From contig NZ_JACJFN010000002.1 in NCBI RefSeq assembly GCF_014164785.1, positions 682,001-746,000 on the forward strand: a DNA stretch of 64,000 nucleotides. The letters are read 5' to 3'. Positions within the stretch are counted from its first letter, which is position 1. The number at the start of each line of letters is the position of its first letter. This stretch comes from Aquipseudomonas guryensis. GTDB taxonomy: Bacteria; Pseudomonadota; Gammaproteobacteria; Pseudomonadales; Pseudomonadaceae. Shown here piece after piece: positions 27,092 through 36,706 of the stretch. The translations under genes and the position numbers were made by a program. The notes beneath the pieces are model-generated. The model saw only the letters and a list, made by a program, of their open reading frames with translations, was not told the origin of the DNA and searched no databases.

Positions 27092-28516
27092 ATGACCCGC
27101 GCGCTACTGCTTCTGTTCTGCTGCCTGGTCTGGCTGCCCATGCCCGCCCAGGCGCGTCTGGCCAGCTCGCCGGCTGAGGTGCGTGGCAGTGATCAGCCGC
27201 TGCGCGACCTCGCTGAGGTGCGCAAGAGTGGCGAGTTGCGCGTGCTGGTCAACCAGAGCCGCAACAGCTCCGGTGAAGTGAAGGGCCAGGCGATAGGCGT
27301 CGAGCGTCATCGCCTGCGGGCCTTCGAGCAATACCTCAATCGCAATGCCCGTGACGGCCGCAACCTGCGCCTGAAGATCATCCCGTTGCCCAAGGATCAA
27401 CTGCTTGCAGCCTTGCAGAAGGGCCAGGGTGATCTGGTGGCACCGGGAGAATTGCTGGCCCCGCATACCGGACGCAGGGTCACGGCCAGTGCGCCGATCC
27501 GCCGCGATGTGGCGATTGTGGTGGTGGGTAATCGCGGCAATCGTCACTACCGCAAACTCGAAGACATGGCCGGGCGCAGCCTGATTCTGCCGGCAGGCAG
27601 TGCCGTTCCTGAAGCCCTGCGCGAGGTGAATCAGCGCCTGGCCGAACGCAAGCAGCCGCCGATCGTAGTCGAGTGGGCTGACCCCAGTCTCGCCGTGGAG
27701 GACGTGCTGGAGATGGTCCAGGCCGGCATCTACCCCTGGACGGCCGTGGAGCAGCCGATTGCCGAGCGCTGGAGCAAGGTGCTGCCCCGGCTGCGCATCG
27801 AGAGGCATCTGCTGGTAGGGCAGAAGGCTGACATGAGCTGGTTCGTGCGCCGCGATGCATTGATGCTGCGCGCCAGTATCGATCGGTTCCTGGCCAGCTA
27901 CCGCCAGCCTGCCGATCAGGATGCCACCTTCCAGCGTGTCTACCGCCGTCTGTACAAGGTGCGTAACCCTCTCACGGGCAATGACCGTCAGCGTCTGGAG
28001 AGGGTCCGTCAGGTGCTGCAGAAACACGGCCAGCAGCAGGATCTCGACTGGTTGCGGTTGGCGGCGGTGGCCTACAAGGAATCCACCCTCAATCCGGCTG
28101 CGCGCGGAGCATCAGGTGCCACCGGCCTGATGCAGATCACCCCGGCGGCGGCGCGCAGCGTCGGAGTTAGCAATATCCAGGCGCTGGACAGCAATGTGCT
28201 TGCCGCTACCCGTTACATGGCGCGCATCCGCCGCGAGTTCTTCTCCAGCCGGCAGATCGCCGAGGAAGAGCGCATGGCTTTTGTCCTGGCCGGCTACAAC
28301 ATGGGCCCGCAACGGGTGCAGAGCCTGCGGGCCGAGGCGCGGCGCCGGGGGTTGGACCCCAATCGCTGGTTTTTTCAGGTCGAGCGCGTCGCCATGGAGC
28401 AGTTGGGCATGGGTGTGGTCAGCTACGTGAGCAGCGTGAACAAGTACTACCTGGCCTACGACCGCGAGCGCTATTTGATCGAACCGCAGGGGCAGAAAGT
28501 GAGCATGCGAAAGTAA
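27092..28516 (+). CDS. Membrane-bound lytic transglycosylase, MltF-like
   Basis: A 474-residue exported protein with a signal peptide (residues 1-21, cleavage after AQA), a solute-binding-protein-like domain (about residues 40-275) and a C-terminal SLT domain. The catalytic glutamate is in AYKESTLNPAARGASGATGLMQITP; NMGPQRVQSLR and SYVSSVNKYY complete the fold. Such enzymes cut murein to 1,6-anhydromuropeptides. It corresponds to the second MltF of P. aeruginosa (MltF2), by memory. Pseudomonads often have both, so the exact name is left open. A 229-bp AT-rich gap precedes it. Confidence 0.88.
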   Translation: MTRALLLLFCCLVWLPMPAQARLASSPAEVRGSDQPLRDLAEVRKSGELRVLVNQSRNSSGEVKGQAIGVERHRLRAFEQYLNRNARDGRNLRLKIIPLPKDQLLAALQKGQGDLVAPGELLAPHTGRRVTASAPIRRDVAIVVVGNRGNRHYRKLEDMAGRSLILPAGSAVPEALREVNQRLAERKQPPIVVEWADPSLAVEDVLEMVQAGIYPWTAVEQPIAERWSKVLPRLRIERHLLVGQKADMSWFVRRDALMLRASIDRFLASYRQPADQDATFQRVYRRLYKVRNPLTGNDRQRLERVRQVLQKHGQQQDLDWLRLAAVAYKESTLNPAARGASGATGLMQITPAAARSVGVSNIQALDSNVLAATRYMARIRREFFSSRQIAEEERMAFVLAGYNMGPQRVQSLRAEARRRGLDPNRWFFQVERVAMEQLGMGVVSYVSSVNKYYLAYDRERYLIEPQGQKVSMRK

Positions 28517-28631
28517 TCGATTATTTCGATTTTAATTAGCGCAAATTTGTACTTTTTAAATCGATAAATTCATCTAATCTGTTCTTCAGCAACCGCTAAC
28601 TCTCACTTCTCGCACTAAAGGACGCATTGGC

Positions 28632-29066
28632 ATGAACGCACTGATCAAAACCGCTCTCTCCACCCAAGCCGGTTACGGCATCACCCTGCTGCGCATCGTC
28701 ACCGGTCTGACCTTCGCCGCCCATGGCGCCCAGAAGCTGTTTGGCTGGTTTGGTGGTTACGGCCTGGAAGGCGTGGCCCAGTGGATGGAAAGCATCGGCA
28801 TCACCCCTGGCTACCTGATGGCCGCCCTGGCTGGCAGCGCCGAGTTCTTCGGTGGCTTGGCCCTGGTGGTTGGCCTGCTGGTTCGCCCGGCCGCGATCTC
28901 CCTGCTGATTGCCATGTTGGTCGCCATCTTCAGCGTGCACTGGGTCAATGGCTTCTTCATGAGCGCCAATGGCTATGAGTACGCGATGATCCTGGCGCTG
29001 ATCAGTGCCACCCTGGTCATCGAGGGGGCCGGCAAGCTGTCGCTGGATCGCCGCATCGCCGGTTGA
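28632..29066 (+). CDS. DoxX family membrane protein
   Basis: A 144-residue protein with four membrane helices and the DoxX-family stretches LLRIVTGLTFAAHGAQKLFGWFGG and GSAEFFGGLALVVGLLVRPAA. The family includes small redox-linked inner-membrane proteins; the role here is unknown. An AT-rich upstream region (28517-28600) and an AAAGGACG site precede the ATG. A clean hairpin terminator follows. Confidence 0.88.
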   Translation: MNALIKTALSTQAGYGITLLRIVTGLTFAAHGAQKLFGWFGGYGLEGVAQWMESIGITPGYLMAALAGSAEFFGGLALVVGLLVRPAAISLLIAMLVAIFSVHWVNGFFMSANGYEYAMILALISATLVIEGAGKLSLDRRIAG

Positions 29067-29083
29067 GTCCCTCTGCAATGAAC

Positions 29084-29113
29084 GAGGCCCGCATCTGCGG
29101 GCCTCGTCGTTTC
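29084..29113 (+). terminator. Terminator after the DoxX gene
   Basis: Perfect 9-bp stem GAGGCCCGC (29084-29092) and GCGGGCCTC (29097-29105), loop ATCT, followed by GTCGTTTCC. The U-tract is short. Confidence 0.65.
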
Positions 29114-29125
29114 CGGCTTGCCGAT

Positions 29126-29225
29126 GGTTCCCACGCTCCCGCGTGGGAACCCGAGCCTGGGACGCTCTGCGTCCCACAGACGCAGAGCGTCTGCAGCAGC
29201 ATTCCCACGCGGAGCGTAGGAACGA
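29126..29225. repeat. REP/BIME-like cluster of palindromes
   Basis: Three or four palindromic units in 100 bp: GGTTCCCACGC/GCGTGGGAACC (29126-29151), TGGGACGC/GCGTCCCA (about 29158-29175), an ACGCAGAGCGT unit at about 29181-29191, and a degenerate ATTCCCACGCGGAGCGTAGGAACG unit ending at 29224. The GTTCCCACGC motif is one I recall as highly repeated in Pseudomonas genomes. It lies between convergent DoxX and lipase-foldase genes. Confidence 0.7.
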
Positions 29226-29247
29226 TCAAAAGATCAGAAACAGATTC

Positions 29248-30282
29248 TTAGGGTGTCTGTTCGCGGGCGTTGACCAGCTCTTCGGCGGCGGCCAGACGCA
29301 GGCGCTCCTGATCGTCGAAGCGTTCGGCAGCCAGGCTGTCGATGGCTGCCGCCTTGTCGCTGCTGCTGAGGCCGCTGTTGGCTTCGATAAGCGCCTTCTC
29401 GCGGCGATAGTCGTTGAGGCGCTGCGCCCACTGCTGGCGGCGCTGGTCGAGCGCCTCCAGGCGTGCGGTGGCTTCGGCACCGACCAGTTGCAGACGCAGC
29501 TGCTGGATCTGCTGCGGGCTGGCACCTTGCGCCTGCAAGGCTGCCGTCTGCTGGCGCAGCTCGGTCTGCAGTTGCGGCACGATCAGTTCCTGCATGGACT
29601 CCGGCAGGTTATTGCGCAGCTGATCGAGGGCCGCGGCTTTCTCGTCATCGCTCAGGCTCTGGTCATGGCGGATGGCCAGGCGCTGCAGGGTGAACTGGTT
29701 GTAGGCCTCTTCGTTGCCGAAGAACACCTGATGCGCCTCGGCGCTGAACAACGAGGCGCGCAAGGCCTGCACGGCTTGCTCGCGCTGGCGCATGGCATCC
29801 ACGCTGGCCATCTGCGGCAGGTCCTTTTCCAGCTGTACCAGTTGCTGCTTGTATTGCAGGTACTGTTCAAGCAGGGCCAGCGCTTGTTCGCGGGCGGGCA
29901 TTGGCAACTGGCTGGTGATGTAGGCCTGCAGGCGTTTGATGCTGTGCTGCAGCGAGTCTTCGCCCAGGGCACTGAGGAAGTAGTCGAAGATCCGCCGGAT
30001 ATCCTCGCTGATCAGCAGATTGCCGGCGCTGTCGACGCGGAACTGGCCGTCTACTGTGGTGCCGCTGAAGGACGGGGGCAGGGCATAGGGCGTATTGCCC
30101 TGAGTGCTTGTTGCTGCAGTTTGCGTGTTGCTGTTGGTAATCGCCGCAGGTTGGCTGGTGGTTGTCGGCGTTGCAGGCGTGTTGACCGGTTTCGGGAGGT
30201 CGGCCGCGGGGTTCAGGTAGAGCGTCAGTGCAATACTGCCTCCGACTACCAGAGGGGCGGCAAAAAGCAGTTTTCGATTCAC
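29248..30282 (-). CDS. lifO: Lipase-specific foldase (steric chaperone)
   Basis: A 344-residue inner-membrane-anchored foldase: membrane helix at residues 6-24, a variable Pro/Thr/Ala-rich linker (about 30-75), then the helical chaperone domain. The signature [13 protein letters not shown] matches the RxxFDY(F/C)LSALGE motif needed to activate the cognate lipase. It folds family I lipases in the periplasm before type II secretion. It lies 52 bp downstream of the lipase gene on the same strand, the classic lip operon. Confidence 0.95.
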   Translation of the reverse strand: MNRKLLFAAPLVVGGSIALTLYLNPAADLPKPVNTPATPTTTSQPAAITNSNTQTAATSTQGNTPYALPPSFSGTTVDGQFRVDSAGNLLISEDIRRIFDYFLSALGEDSLQHSIKRLQAYITSQLPMPAREQALALLEQYLQYKQQLVQLEKDLPQMASVDAMRQREQAVQALRASLFSAEAHQVFFGNEEAYNQFTLQRLAIRHDQSLSDDEKAAALDQLRNNLPESMQELIVPQLQTELRQQTAALQAQGASPQQIQQLRLQLVGAEATARLEALDQRRQQWAQRLNDYRREKALIEANSGLSSSDKAAAIDSLAAERFDDQERLRLAAAEELVNAREQTP

Positions 30283-30334
30283 GTCGATACTCGAATAGGC
30301 TAGCCAAAGGGACCCGAAGGCCCCGACAGGCTGA

Positions 30335-31285
<951 letters not shown>

Positions 31286-31365
31286 TCAAGCAATGATGGG
31301 CAGTATTCCCTGGGTTCAGCCAGCCGTAACCATCCTGGGTAGGCACTTCAGCTGCGGCTTGAAGG

Positions 31366-31381
31366 GCAGGAAATGTGCCAA
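31366..31381 (-). promoter_or_regulatory. Sigma-54 promoter of the lipase operon
   Basis: On the minus strand TTGGCACATTTCCTGC carries GG and GC separated by exactly 10 bases, the -24/-12 signature, with a full TTGGCAC left box. Transcription would start near 31354, giving a leader of roughly 78 nt to ATG 31276. P. alcaligenes and P. aeruginosa lipase operons are known to be sigma-54-dependent through the NtrC-type activator LipR, which fits. The activator site was not proved. Confidence 0.75.
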
Positions 31382-31393
31382 GAAGCAGGAATA

Positions 31394-31819
31394 TTAGAGC
31401 GAAGGCTCTAAACGGCCGTTTGCAAATTCAGGTCACTATTTACTCGACCTTGCCTGCAAACCCCGAGTTGTTACCTGGAGAAACGTCACATGGGAACTCA
31501 CTCGCCCAGGCGTGGCTGATCAGCCTGCTGCAGAAGATAAAGGCCGGTGCCTGACGCTCTGGTAGCGGTGATCAGTGGCCTGCGCGGCTTAGCAAATAGA
31601 AGAAGGTGATCAAGCGATCGGGAGAGTGCACAACGACAGCCACACCTCTCGGTCTGCTTGCGGCTTGACAGAGCGGTGCGAGGATTTTTAGCATCACCCA
31701 TGGCGCCGATTTAAGAGCAACTTGCGGGGCGCCGCCCGGTTGGGCAAATACCGCTAAAGCGCTGGCCGGTGTCGCCTCTCACCGCAGTCCGGCGGGATTA
31801 CGAGGCTGAGACTGTATCC
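31394..31819. promoter_or_regulatory. Long upstream region of the lipase operon with inverted repeats
   Basis: The 543 bp between the lipase gene and the next gene (31820) has no convincing coding region. Close to the sigma-54 boxes are two candidates for activator binding: TTAGAGC/GCTCTAA (31394-31411, 4-bp loop) and GTTTGCA (31418-31424) with TGCAAAC (31455-31461). The rest, 31470-31819, shows nothing I can interpret. Confidence 0.35.
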
Positions 31820-32131
31820 ATGAATTGCCCGCGCCCACATCTGTATTTCTCCTCCCTGCCGCGTACCGCGGTCAGCCGTCATCCGCAGGTGCTGCTGGTC
31901 GGCAGCCATCAACCACGTTTGCTCAAGAGCCTCGAAGGCTGGCCCAAGCATTGGCCGGGAGCGCGTAATTTTCTGATCAAGTTCGCCTCGCCAGACGCCG
32001 AAGCATTGGCGCAACTGCCTAGCAACGGCTTCGATCTGGTGGTGGTTGGTGGCGAGGCGCAGCCGGTGAATGCCGAGCTGATCGAACAACTGGTACGGGT
32101 TGCCCGCCAAGGGCTGATCAGCCTGCGCTGA
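31820..32131 (+). CDS. Hypothetical protein
   Basis: A 103-residue soluble protein with an alternating strand-helix look (HPQVLLVGSHQPRLLKSLEGW, NGFDLVVVGGEAQPVNAELIEQLVRVARQG), like a small Rossmann or receiver-like fold, but I see no catalytic motif. ATG 31820 is chosen as the start because the upstream in-frame part lacks codon character. It converges on greB and is separated from it by 3 bp. Function unknown. Confidence 0.65.
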   Translation: MNCPRPHLYFSSLPRTAVSRHPQVLLVGSHQPRLLKSLEGWPKHWPGARNFLIKFASPDAEALAQLPSNGFDLVVVGGEAQPVNAELIEQLVRVARQGLISLR

Positions 32132-32134
32132 GCT

Positions 32135-32632
32135 CTAGGGATAGTCGATCGCGGTGATGTAGAAAGTCTGCTCGCCGCCCGGTGCCTGCACCCGTACTTC
32201 GGCATCCAGCGCCTTGCCAATCAGCGCCCTTGCCAGCGGTGAGTCGATGCTGATCAATCCCAGCTTGAGGTCCAGTTCGTCCGGGCCGACGATGCGATAG
32301 CGGGTCTCGTCGCCATTGTCATTTTCCAGGGTCACCCAGGCGCCGAAGTAGACCTTGTTTGGATCGGCGGGACGACTGTCGACCACCTTGAGGCTTTCCA
32401 GGCGCTTAGTCAGGAAGCGCACGCGGCTGTCGATTTCCCGCAGCATCTTCTTGCCGTAGGTGTATTCGGCATTTTCCGAGCGGTCGCCCTGGGCCGCTGC
32501 TTCGCTGACCGACTGGGTCACCTGTGGGCGACGCACATGCCAGAGCTCGTGCAGTTCTGCACGCAGGCGCGCTTCCCCTTCCGGGGTAATCAGCGCGGTG
32601 CCGGCGGTGCGCGGCGGACGATAACGGCTCAT
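32135..32632 (-). CDS. greB: Transcription elongation factor GreB
   Basis: A 165-residue Gre factor: N-terminal coiled coil with the acidic tip in [14 protein letters not shown], which enters the RNA polymerase secondary channel to promote cleavage of backtracked RNA, then the C-terminal FKBP-like domain ([49 protein letters not shown]). ATG 32632 lies 7 bp after the stop of the ABC permease gene with GAGAG nearby, so it is the third gene of that operon. The length and the GreB-like N-terminus favour GreB over GreA. Confidence 0.9.
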   Translation of the reverse strand: MSRYRPPRTAGTALITPEGEARLRAELHELWHVRRPQVTQSVSEAAAQGDRSENAEYTYGKKMLREIDSRVRFLTKRLESLKVVDSRPADPNKVYFGAWVTLENDNGDETRYRIVGPDELDLKLGLISIDSPLARALIGKALDAEVRVQAPGGEQTFYITAIDYP

Positions 32633-32639
32633 GCAGCTC

Positions 32640-35144
32640 TCACGTATCGCGAAGTACGGCCAAAGGGCTGACGTTGAGGGCGCGGCGGGTGCCGATGACA
32701 CCGGCAGTCCCCACCAGCAGTGCGCCAATCAACGGCAATAGCAGCAACCACGCATGCGGCTGCCAGGGCAGATCGAGGACGAAGCGGTACAGCAGCAGGC
32801 TCACCAGCTCGCAACCGAGTGCGGCCAGCACGCCGCTGGTGGCGCCGAGCAGGGCGAACTCGGTACGCCGCGCGGCGATCAGCAGGCGGCGCTCGGCGCC
32901 CAGGGCGCGGAGCAGGGCGCCTTGGCGGATGCGTTCATCCAGGGTGGATTGCAGGCCGGCGAACAGCACGGTCAGGCCTGCCGCGAGGACGAACAGCAAC
33001 ACGTACTCCACGGCCAGGGTGACCTGGGCCAGGATGCTGCGCAGTTGCGCCAATAGCGCTTCGACCTGCAGCAGGGTGGCCGCCGGAAAGGCGCGCGCCA
33101 GCTCCACCAGTTGCTGCTCGCTGTTGGGCGGCAGGTAGAAACTGGTCAGGTAGGTGGCGGGCAGATCCTGCAGGGTGCCGGGCTCGAAGATCATGTAGAA
33201 GTTCGGCTGGAAACTGTCCCATTCGACTTTGCGCAGGCTGCTGACGCGGGCCTGACGTTGCAGGCCGCCGACATCGAAGGTCAGCAGGTCGCCAAGTTGC
33301 AGTTGCAGGCTTTCGGCCAACTCGGATTCCACCGAGACGCCCGGCACTGGCCCGGCAGAGCCAGTCGTCCACCACTGGCCGGCGACTAGTTCGTTGCCAC
33401 TCGGCAGCTCAGCCGACCAGGTCAGGCTCAGATCACGCCTTACAGCGCGGTCGCCGGTGCTGTCCTTACTGACAATCTGCTTGACCGCTGCGCCGTTGAT
33501 CTCGGTCAGGCGCCCGGCAATTATTGGATAGAGCGGGGCTGGCTGCGGCGAGATCTCGGCCAAACGCGCGGCGAAGGCCTCCTTTTCCGCCGGCAGCACA
33601 TTGAGGGCGAAGTGATTGGGCGCCTGTTCGGGCAACTGGTCCTGCCAGGTATCCAGCAGCTCGCCGCGCAGTAGGGCGATCAGCGCCATGGCTAGCAGGA
33701 TCAGGCCGAAGGCCAGGGCTTGTCCTGCAGCAGCCAGCGGGTAACGCAGCAACTGACCCAGGCCCAGTCGCCAGGGCAGTGAGGCTCGCGCCAGCAACCG
33801 GCGCAGACTACGCAGCGTGAGCAGCAACAAACCGCCTAGCAACAGGGTGGTGAGCAAACCGCCACCGAGCAGGGCCAGGGTCAGTTTCAGGTCCAGGCTC
33901 AGGCGCCACATGATCAGCCCCAGGGCCAGCAGCGCTGCGCCGTAGACCAACCAGGAACTCGGCGGCACCGGCAGCAGATCGCGGCGCAGTACCCGTAATG
34001 GCGGTACGCGCCCCAGAGCGGCCAGAGGCGGCAGGGCAAAACCGGCCAATGCCACCAGGCCGGTGGCCATGCCGGCCAGTGCGGGCAGGGCGCCGCCAGG
34101 CGGCACGCCGGCCGGCAGCAGGCCTGCGAGCAGCTTGAACAGGATCAACTGACCAGCCCAGCCGAGCACTGCGCCAGCGATGCAGGCCAGCAGACCGAGC
34201 AGCGCCAGCTGCAGGGCGAACAGGCTCAGGGCTTCGCGGCGTGACAAGCCCAGGCAGCGCAACAGTGCACTGCTGTCAAAGCGCCGGGCTGCGAAGCGCG
34301 CCGCTGACAAGGCGACAGCGACGCCGGCAAGCAGCACGGCAGCCAGGCTGGCCAGGTTCAGGTAGCGTTCGGCACGGCCCAATGCGCCACCGATCTGGCG
34401 GTTGCCGGAGCGCGCGTCCTCAATGCTCTGGTGTGCCGCCAGGCCTGCTTGCAAACCATCCTGGTAGCGTTGCAGGGCTTGCTCGTCTCCGCGCCACAAT
34501 TCGCGGTAGCGCACTCGGCTGCCGGGCTGCACAACGCCGGTGGCGGGCAGATCGTCCAGGTGCATCAGTACGCGCGGGGTGAGGCTGTAGAAATCACCGG
34601 CACGATCCGGTTCGTAAGTCAGTACCCGGGTCAGGCGCAGTGGCAGGTTGCCGACTTCAATCGATTGGCCGATCTTCAGGTCCAGCGCGGCAAACAGCCG
34701 GGCCTCCGCCCAGGCTTCGCCGGGCCCCGGGCCTGTACCGGGCTGTTCGGGTTGATAAGGCGCCGCTGCGCTTTTCAGCTCGCCGCGCAGCGGATAGCCG
34801 GCGCTGGCAGCCTTGACGCTGGCCAGCTGGATGCCCTGATCGGTGGCGATCACGCTGGAGAATTCGACCACCTGCGCATGCTCCAGGCCCAGTTGGCGGC
34901 CTGCTGCGATCTGTTCCGCCGTAGCCGGCGCACTGCCGGAGAGCAACAGATCGGCACCGAGGAACTCGGTGGCGCGCAACAGCATGGCGCCATTCAGGCG
35001 CGCGCTGAAGTAACCGATGGCAGTGCTGGATGCCACGGCGATCAGCAGAGCAAAGAACAGTACGCGCAGCTCGCCGGAACGGGCATCGCGCAGCAACTGG
35101 CGCACGGCCAGGGCGAACAAGCGTGACAGCGGCAGGGCGCGCAT
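32640..35144 (-). CDS. FtsX-like ABC transporter permease
   Basis: An 834-residue permease with a membrane helix near residue 30, a large periplasmic domain, a first block of helices (around residues 250-480) and a second MacB/FtsX-type block at the C-terminus. This duplicated arrangement is that of the YbbP/LolE-like exporters that extract substrates from the inner membrane. ATG 35144 overlaps the ATPase stop (TGATG), so the two are coupled. The partner and the divergent tesA recall the E. coli ybbA-ybbP-tesA cluster. Confidence 0.9.
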   Translation of the reverse strand: MRALPLSRLFALAVRQLLRDARSGELRVLFFALLIAVASSTAIGYFSARLNGAMLLRATEFLGADLLLSGSAPATAEQIAAGRQLGLEHAQVVEFSSVIATDQGIQLASVKAASAGYPLRGELKSAAAPYQPEQPGTGPGPGEAWAEARLFAALDLKIGQSIEVGNLPLRLTRVLTYEPDRAGDFYSLTPRVLMHLDDLPATGVVQPGSRVRYRELWRGDEQALQRYQDGLQAGLAAHQSIEDARSGNRQIGGALGRAERYLNLASLAAVLLAGVAVALSAARFAARRFDSSALLRCLGLSRREALSLFALQLALLGLLACIAGAVLGWAGQLILFKLLAGLLPAGVPPGGALPALAGMATGLVALAGFALPPLAALGRVPPLRVLRRDLLPVPPSSWLVYGAALLALGLIMWRLSLDLKLTLALLGGGLLTTLLLGGLLLLTLRSLRRLLARASLPWRLGLGQLLRYPLAAAGQALAFGLILLAMALIALLRGELLDTWQDQLPEQAPNHFALNVLPAEKEAFAARLAEISPQPAPLYPIIAGRLTEINGAAVKQIVSKDSTGDRAVRRDLSLTWSAELPSGNELVAGQWWTTGSAGPVPGVSVESELAESLQLQLGDLLTFDVGGLQRQARVSSLRKVEWDSFQPNFYMIFEPGTLQDLPATYLTSFYLPPNSEQQLVELARAFPAATLLQVEALLAQLRSILAQVTLAVEYVLLFVLAAGLTVLFAGLQSTLDERIRQGALLRALGAERRLLIAARRTEFALLGATSGVLAALGCELVSLLLYRFVLDLPWQPHAWLLLLPLIGALLVGTAGVIGTRRALNVSPLAVLRDT

Positions 35145-35827
35145 CAGGGCTCCACAGTGTCGACCAGACGGCCGCCTTCCAGGCGAATCAGGCGCCGGCA
35201 ACGATGCGCCAGGCGTTCATCGTGGGTGACCAGCACCAGGGTCGCGCCGCGCTCCTGGTTCAGCTCGAACAGCAGGTCGCTGATGCGTTCGCCCGTGTGG
35301 CTGTCGAGGTTGCCGGTCGGTTCGTCGGCAAACAGCACCGCCGGCTCGGCGGCAAAGGCGCGAGCAATGGCGACGCGCTGCTGTTCGCCGCCGGACAGTT
35401 GGCGGGGTGAATGGGTCAGGCGCTGACCGAGGCCGACACGTTCGAGCAGATCCCGGGCGCGTTCGCGGGCATCGCGACGGCCGTCCAGCTCCAGCGGCAG
35501 CATGACGTTTTCCAGGGCATTGAGGTTGTCGAGCAACTGGAAGGACTGGAAGACGAAACCCACATGCTCGGCGCGAACTCGTGCGCGCTGATCTTCATCC
35601 AGATTGGTCAGGTTGTGTCCGGCCAGCTCCACGTCGCCACTGCTGGGCAGGTCGAGACCTGCGAGGAGGCCGAGCAGGGTGGACTTGCCCGATCCGGAAC
35701 TGCCGACGATGGCCAGGCTGTCGCCACGGTTCAGCTCGAGGCTGAGGTCGTGCAGGATGCTCAGCTCGCCTTCCGTGCTGGGTACCACTTTGCTAAGGTG
35801 CCGCGCAGAAAGAATGCTAGCGCTCAT
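35144..35827 (-). CDS. ABC transporter ATP-binding protein, YbbA-like
   Basis: A 227-residue ATPase of the LolD/YbbA type: Walker [11 protein letters not shown]-loop FQSFQLL, signature [15 protein letters not shown], Walker [13 protein letters not shown] and H-loop THD. It powers the FtsX-like permease. ATG 35827 is chosen since it gives the family's N-terminus ([15 protein letters not shown]). Its start codon is only 10 bp from that of the divergent tesA, so the two promoters and 5' leaders must overlap the opposite genes. Confidence 0.92.
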   Translation of the reverse strand: MSASILSARHLSKVVPSTEGELSILHDLSLELNRGDSLAIVGSSGSGKSTLLGLLAGLDLPSSGDVELAGHNLTNLDEDQRARVRAEHVGFVFQSFQLLDNLNALENVMLPLELDGRRDARERARDLLERVGLGQRLTHSPRQLSGGEQQRVAIARAFAAEPAVLFADEPTGNLDSHTGERISDLLFELNQERGATLVLVTHDERLAHRCRRLIRLEGGRLVDTVEP

Positions 35828-35837
35828 GGAGAGTCCG

Positions 35838-36458
35838 ATGCGTGCGTGGTGGGTAAGCGGTGCTGCTGCACTACTGTTGTTGGCCCAGGTGTTGTGGCCC
35901 CAGGGCGCCATGGCCGGCAGCGTGCTGGTCGTGGGCGATAGTATCAGCGCCGCTTTTGGCATGGATACCCGTCAGGGCTGGGTTGCTTTGCTGGAAGAAC
36001 GCCTGGCCGAGGGTGGTTTCCCGCAGTCAGTGATCAACGCTTCCATCAGCGGCGACACCAGTGCTGGCGGTCTCGCGCGCCTGCCCACGCTGCTTGCACA
36101 GCATCAGCCGGAGCTGGTGATTATCGAGCTGGGTGGCAATGATGGACTGCGTGGACAGGCCCCTGCGCAATTGCAACAGAATCTTGCGGGTATGGTTCAG
36201 CTATCGCAGAAGGCGGGGGCCAAAGTGCTCATTTTGGGGATGCGTCTGCCACCGAATTACGGTCAGCGCTACACCACTGCTTTCGCCGAAGTGTTCCCCA
36301 AAGTGGCCGAAGAGTACGGCGCTGCTTTGGTGCCTTTCATGCTGGAAGGCGTGGCTGGCGTGCCCTCCATGATGCAGCCCGATGGTATTCACCCGACTAC
36401 TGCTGCTCAGCCTCGGCTCCTTGATAACGTCTGGCCGGCACTGAAACCCCTACTCTGA
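35838..36458 (+). CDS. tesA: TesA-type GDSL esterase/thioesterase, chimeric at the island junction
   Basis: A 206-residue SGNH/GDSL hydrolase with a signal peptide (about residues 1-24). Block I is VVGDSISAAFG with the catalytic Ser, block II SISGDTSAGG, block III IELGGNDGL and block V DGIHP with Asp and His. It acts in the periplasm as an esterase/acyl-thioesterase/lysophospholipase. ATG 35838 follows GGAGA. The first 111 codons are host DNA; from the 20-bp core at 36170-36189 on, the sequence belongs to the inserted element, which supplies the C-terminal 95 residues including Asp-His. By my hand alignment about 66 of those 95 match the displaced host end. The frame is intact, so the chimera may be active. 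Confidence 0.9.
   Translation: MRAWWVSGAAALLLLAQVLWPQGAMAGSVLVVGDSISAAFGMDTRQGWVALLEERLAEGGFPQSVINASISGDTSAGGLARLPTLLAQHQPELVIIELGGNDGLRGQAPAQLQQNLAGMVQLSQKAGAKVLILGMRLPPNYGQRYTTAFAEVFPKVAEEYGAALVPFMLEGVAGVPSMMQPDGIHPTTAAQPRLLDNVWPALKPLL
36170..36189 (+). repeat. Left attachment core (attL)
   Basis: ATTGCAACAGAATCTTGCGG, identical to 44034-44053. It codes for LQQNLA of TesA. Inside it GCAA and TTGC flank a 7-bp spacer CAGAATC (36177-36183), the expected form of a tyrosine recombinase core with a 7-bp exchange region. Flanking bases differ at once on both sides. Confidence 0.85.
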
Positions 36459-36525
36459 AGTAGTCCCTGAGAAGGTCAGGAGGCGCCATCTTAATGGGCG
36501 CCCCGCTGTGTCTGTCAATCAGATT

Positions 36526-36557
36526 TTCTAACAGGCTTCTAACTCTTTTTCTAACAC
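36526..36557 (+). repeat. Candidate integrase arm sites, left array
   Basis: Three direct copies of TTCTAACNC/G: TTCTAACAG at 36526, TTCTAACTC at 36537 and TTCTAACAC at 36549, starting 11 and 12 bp apart. The same motif recurs at the other end of the element, so these are likely arm-type sites of the element integrase. Confidence 0.55.
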
Positions 36558-36706
36558 ATGGCCGCTCTGGAGCGGGCTTTCGAGGGGGGGTAGGGGTGGC
36601 GTAACGGGGGGATTGAGCTGGGCTTGATTGTGGATATAAGGGCTCAGAAATTTCTGTTGGTTTTTCGAAGGGGAGGCCTATGGCCCCCACACATTTCTGA
36701 ATGTGG

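Noticed and set aside
36459-36706. Possible tRNA or tmRNA target at the left end of the element
   Set aside because: I looked for cloverleaf arms and a CCA-like end near both junctions and found none; the 20-bp repeat lies in codons of tesA.
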